Assembly: GCF_011065895.1 (NCBI RefSeq)
Contig: NZ_JAALCR010000020.1
Location: 62,001-126,000 of the forward strand
From: Paludisphaera rhizosphaerae
Lineage (GTDB): Bacteria > Planctomycetota > Planctomycetia > Isosphaerales > Isosphaeraceae
Length of the DNA: 64,000 bases
Direction of reading: 5' to 3'
Shown in pieces: positions 62,056-64,000 of this stretch. The position numbers and the translations under genes were made by a program. Position 1 is the first letter of the stretch. Each line of letters begins with the position of its first letter. Under the pieces are notes generated by a model. The model had not been told where the DNA came from. It ran no database searches and was given only the letters and a program-made list of their open reading frames with translations.

Positions 62056-62416
62056 GGGAACTTCCTCCTCGCTCCGCGGAAACGGTTCGACGCGACTCGA
62101 CGCGTGACGCCCGCGACACGCTGCGATTTTAGCAGCCCCCGGAATGCGCCGAAATCCATCGACGTAATGCGTCTCCGTGTCTTTCTGGAGCGACGAACGA
62201 TGACAGGAATCGATGATGTCGACTTCCCGCGACACGGGTTTGAGGGATTGAGTAATCACGGGTTCATTTCTTCGAACGCCCGTCAGAATCCGCGTCCCAC
62301 GATGCTAGCATCCCGTTCATCCCCCCCGAAACCATTAGAAGTTCCTTCCGGTTGGTTGGAGCGGGGGATTTCCCACCTGTTGTTCGTGCAGGCATCTTCA
62401 AAAACGAGGGTTAAGC
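62056..62416. other. Divergent promoter region between PVC-type gene and PEP-CTERM gene
   Basis: 361 bp separating divergent genes. The Shine-Dalgarno sites of both lie at its ends. No hairpin, operator or ORF is recognised. Confidence 0.4.
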
Positions 62417-63274
62417 ATGCGAATGGGATCGCTTTCGCGTGGTCGCGCTGCGCTTTGGGCCGCCGCTTTGGTTCTGACCTGCGGGCGCGGGGTGCTCGCC
62501 GACAGTACGGTGATCGTCTACGCCAACAACGGCTTCCCGGGCGACTCGTACACCAACACCGACCCCTACCCGCCGACCACCAATTTGACCATCCCCATCG
62601 GCTCGTCGGGCTGGAAGTACGACAATCTTCGGCAGCAGACGACGATCGGCGTCAACACGACCTTCGCGCACGACGGCGACGGATCGGTGTATTTCAATTC
62701 GAACAGCCCCACGGGCGTCGGCAAGGCCGACATTGCGTTGGGGAGCTTCGTCGCGTCGGGCGTTTCGCTGGGCTCGCTCTCGAGCCTGACGGCCCTGGCG
62801 TACGACTGGTATCGCTCCAGCGCCAGCACGAACTCGGCCGTCCAGGCTCCGAGCCTTCGGATCTACGTGAGCAACGGTACGAACAGCGGCTATCTGGTCT
62901 GGGAGCCGACCTACAACGGCGTGGCGGTCACGACGGACGTCTGGCATACGAGCGACGCTTTCGCCGGCGGAACCGGTCTGTTCTGGGCCAATGGAAGCAT
63001 CCCCGGCGCCGCCGATCCGATCGCCGGGCTGAAGACGATCTCGGACTGGAAGAGCCTCCTGTCGGGATACTACGTCACCGGTATCAACTCGGGCGTCGGC
63101 TCGGGCTGGAACGGCCAATTCATCGGTGCGGTCGACGACATCAAGATCGGGTTCGACGGCGTGTCCACGACCTACAATTTCGAGGTCGTCCCCGAGCCCT
63201 CCAGCGTGGCTCTCTCACTGATCGCCGGCGCCTGCGGCCTGGCCGAGGCTGTTCGCCGTCGCCGTTCGCGCTGA
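62417..63274 (+). CDS. PEP-CTERM sorted extracellular protein
   Basis: 285 residues; GAGGG 6 bp before the ATG. Signal peptide (about 1-28), a beta-rich body with Asn/Gly/Ser/Thr-rich sequence, and a C-terminal PEP-CTERM tail: VPEPSS followed by the hydrophobic VALSLIAGACGLAEAV and RRRRSR. PEP-CTERM proteins are processed by an exosortase and often go with exopolysaccharide production, which fits the cluster at 24-43 kb, though no exosortase is in the window. The ligand or role of the body is unknown. Confidence 0.9.
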   Translation: MRMGSLSRGRAALWAAALVLTCGRGVLADSTVIVYANNGFPGDSYTNTDPYPPTTNLTIPIGSSGWKYDNLRQQTTIGVNTTFAHDGDGSVYFNSNSPTGVGKADIALGSFVASGVSLGSLSSLTALAYDWYRSSASTNSAVQAPSLRIYVSNGTNSGYLVWEPTYNGVAVTTDVWHTSDAFAGGTGLFWANGSIPGAADPIAGLKTISDWKSLLSGYYVTGINSGVGSGWNGQFIGAVDDIKIGFDGVSTTYNFEVVPEPSSVALSLIAGACGLAEAVRRRRSR

Positions 63275-63302
63275 TCCTGATTGCAAGGCCGACTTTCACG
63301 AG

Positions 63303-63337
63303 GGCGTCGTCGGGGTTCTACGCTCCCCGGCGACGCC
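63303..63337. terminator. 13-bp hairpin between convergent genes
   Basis: Arms 63303-63315 and 63325-63337 pair with a single G-U and a 9-nt loop. Placed between the PEP-CTERM stop (63274) and the deacetylase stop (63364), usable by both. Confidence 0.6.
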
Positions 63338-63363
63338 TCGCATCGGCGTTTCTGGCGTGGGCG

Positions 63364-64000
63364 TCAGCCTCGGTCGAACCTCGTCGCGAGAGCCTCCACG
63401 GTGTCCGCGTGGATCTTCCAGGAAGTCGATGCGTATCCTCCCGAGAGGACCATCGCGACAGGTACGCCGCGTTCGCGGGCCTCGGTGACGACGAGCAGGT
63501 CGCGGTCGACCAGGTCCTCGGCGGAGAGTCGGAGGTGGGCCAACGGGTCGCCCTCGAACGGGTCGGAGCCGGCGTTGTAGACGAGCAAATCGGGGCGGAA
63601 GTCGTCGAGGATGCGGGGCAGGGAGTCGCGGACGACGTCGAGGTACTCCTGCCCGATGACTCCGGACGGGAGCGGTCGGGGATGGTCCTCGAGCTCCTTC
63701 ACGGGAGGGAAGACGGCGGTCTCGAACACGTCGAAGATCTCGGCCCACTTCCAGGGACCGATTATCGAGGCGGTTCCGTTCCCCTGGTGGGCGTCGAGAT
63801 CGACGACGAGGACCTTCTCCACTTTCCCCTCGTCTCGAAGCAGCCGCGCCGCGAGTGGGACGTCCGCGTAGACGCAGAATCCGCCGCCCCACTCAGCGGC
63901 CGCATGGTGGAATCCGCCGCCGAGGTTGATGGCCATCCCCTCCTCCAGGGCCAACCGGCACGCCAGGATCGTCCCGCCCGTCGCATATCTCATTGGGGCG
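63364..64000 (-). CDS. Histone-deacetylase-family protein (class IV, HDAC11-like), 5'-partial
   Basis: The C-terminal 212 or so residues; the frame is open to the window edge, so the N-terminus is missing. Zinc-site motifs are seen: GGGFHHAAAEWGGGFC (His-His catalytic pair), VVDLDAHQGNGT (Asp and His ligands, with the DLDAHQGNG wording of class IV HDAC11) and NAGSDPFEGDPLAHL (third ligand Asp). Likely an amidohydrolase that removes acetyl groups from lysine or polyamine-like substrates in the cytoplasm. Convergent with the PEP-CTERM gene, with a hairpin between. Confidence 0.92.
   Translation of the reverse strand, partial: APMRYATGGTILACRLALEEGMAINLGGGFHHAAAEWGGGFCVYADVPLAARLLRDEGKVEKVLVVDLDAHQGNGTASIIGPWKWAEIFDVFETAVFPPVKELEDHPRPLPSGVIGQEYLDVVRDSLPRILDDFRPDLLVYNAGSDPFEGDPLAHLRLSAEDLVDRDLLVVTEARERGVPVAMVLSGGYASTSWKIHADTVEALATRFDRG

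Noticed and set aside
1-64000. CRISPR arrays, rRNA genes, complete tRNAs, intact insertion sequences
   Set aside because: No regularly spaced direct repeats, rRNA signature, complete cloverleaf or transposase with inverted repeats was seen on reading both strands.

Overview
This 64-kb, GC-rich window reads as chromosomal DNA of a planctomycete, probably of the Isosphaeraceae (Paludisphaera/Singulisphaera type). The evidence is family content: a PSD1-type cytochrome/DUF1549/DUF1553 protein followed by a DUF1501 protein, a giant PVC-type CxxCH/ThuA protein, LEPR-XLL-like surface-protein N-termini, a PEP-CTERM protein and Tat-exported sugar-phosphate-isomerase-like proteins. The genus is an inference; no rRNA or marker gene is present.

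Left edge (1-2,321): the end of an integrated element. Four small tightly packed genes of unknown function run up to a perfect 3' half of a tRNA-Val(TAC) gene without its 5' half, the expected scar of tRNA-targeted integration. Chromosomal DNA starts right after it with a frameshifted small ORF.

2.9-12.3 kb: a tripartite efflux locus. An RND permease and its periplasmic adaptor are followed by a small LEPR-XLL/dockerin-like protein. A perfect 21-bp hairpin separates these from two convergent, overlapping TolC genes. 12.7-22.5 kb: a Bat/MoxR-type operon on the minus strand (MoxR ATPase, DUF58, membrane protein, two VWA proteins, TPR protein), then a terminator and a separate 1,343-residue secreted protein. 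22.5-24.1 kb is gene-poor with decayed coding fragments.

24.1-43.0 kb: an exopolysaccharide locus. It has a priming sugar transferase, three glycosyltransferases, two nucleotide-sugar SDR enzymes, a WcaF-like acetyltransferase, a Wzc-like chain-length protein with a broken Walker A, an orphan HlyD-like adaptor, a Wzx-like flippase, a coupled phosphoribosyltransferase-HAD pair, a GH16 glycanase and a Wzy-like polymerase. A convergent gene encodes a secreted beta-helix protein ending in a nearly perfect 495-bp tandem duplication.

44.1-64 kb: housekeeping and accessory functions. There is a PSD1/DUF1501 pair, an EamA exporter with an Lrp regulator, a PaiB-like protein, and a notable myo-inositol oxygenase operon. 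That operon carries two small membrane proteins (one of 33 residues, translationally coupled) and a GRP/RhaT-like transporter, with a TIM-barrel protein and an esterase upstream. Next come a double-SnoaL protein fused to an XRE-like helix-turn-helix, a TPR protein ending in CxxCH, the 1,387-residue PVC CxxCH/ThuA protein, a PEP-CTERM protein and a truncated HDAC11-like deacetylase. The strongest candidates for unreported biology are the inositol oxygenase/small-membrane-protein operon, the SnoaL-SnoaL-HTH fusion and the phosphoribosyltransferase-HAD couple inside the polysaccharide cluster.
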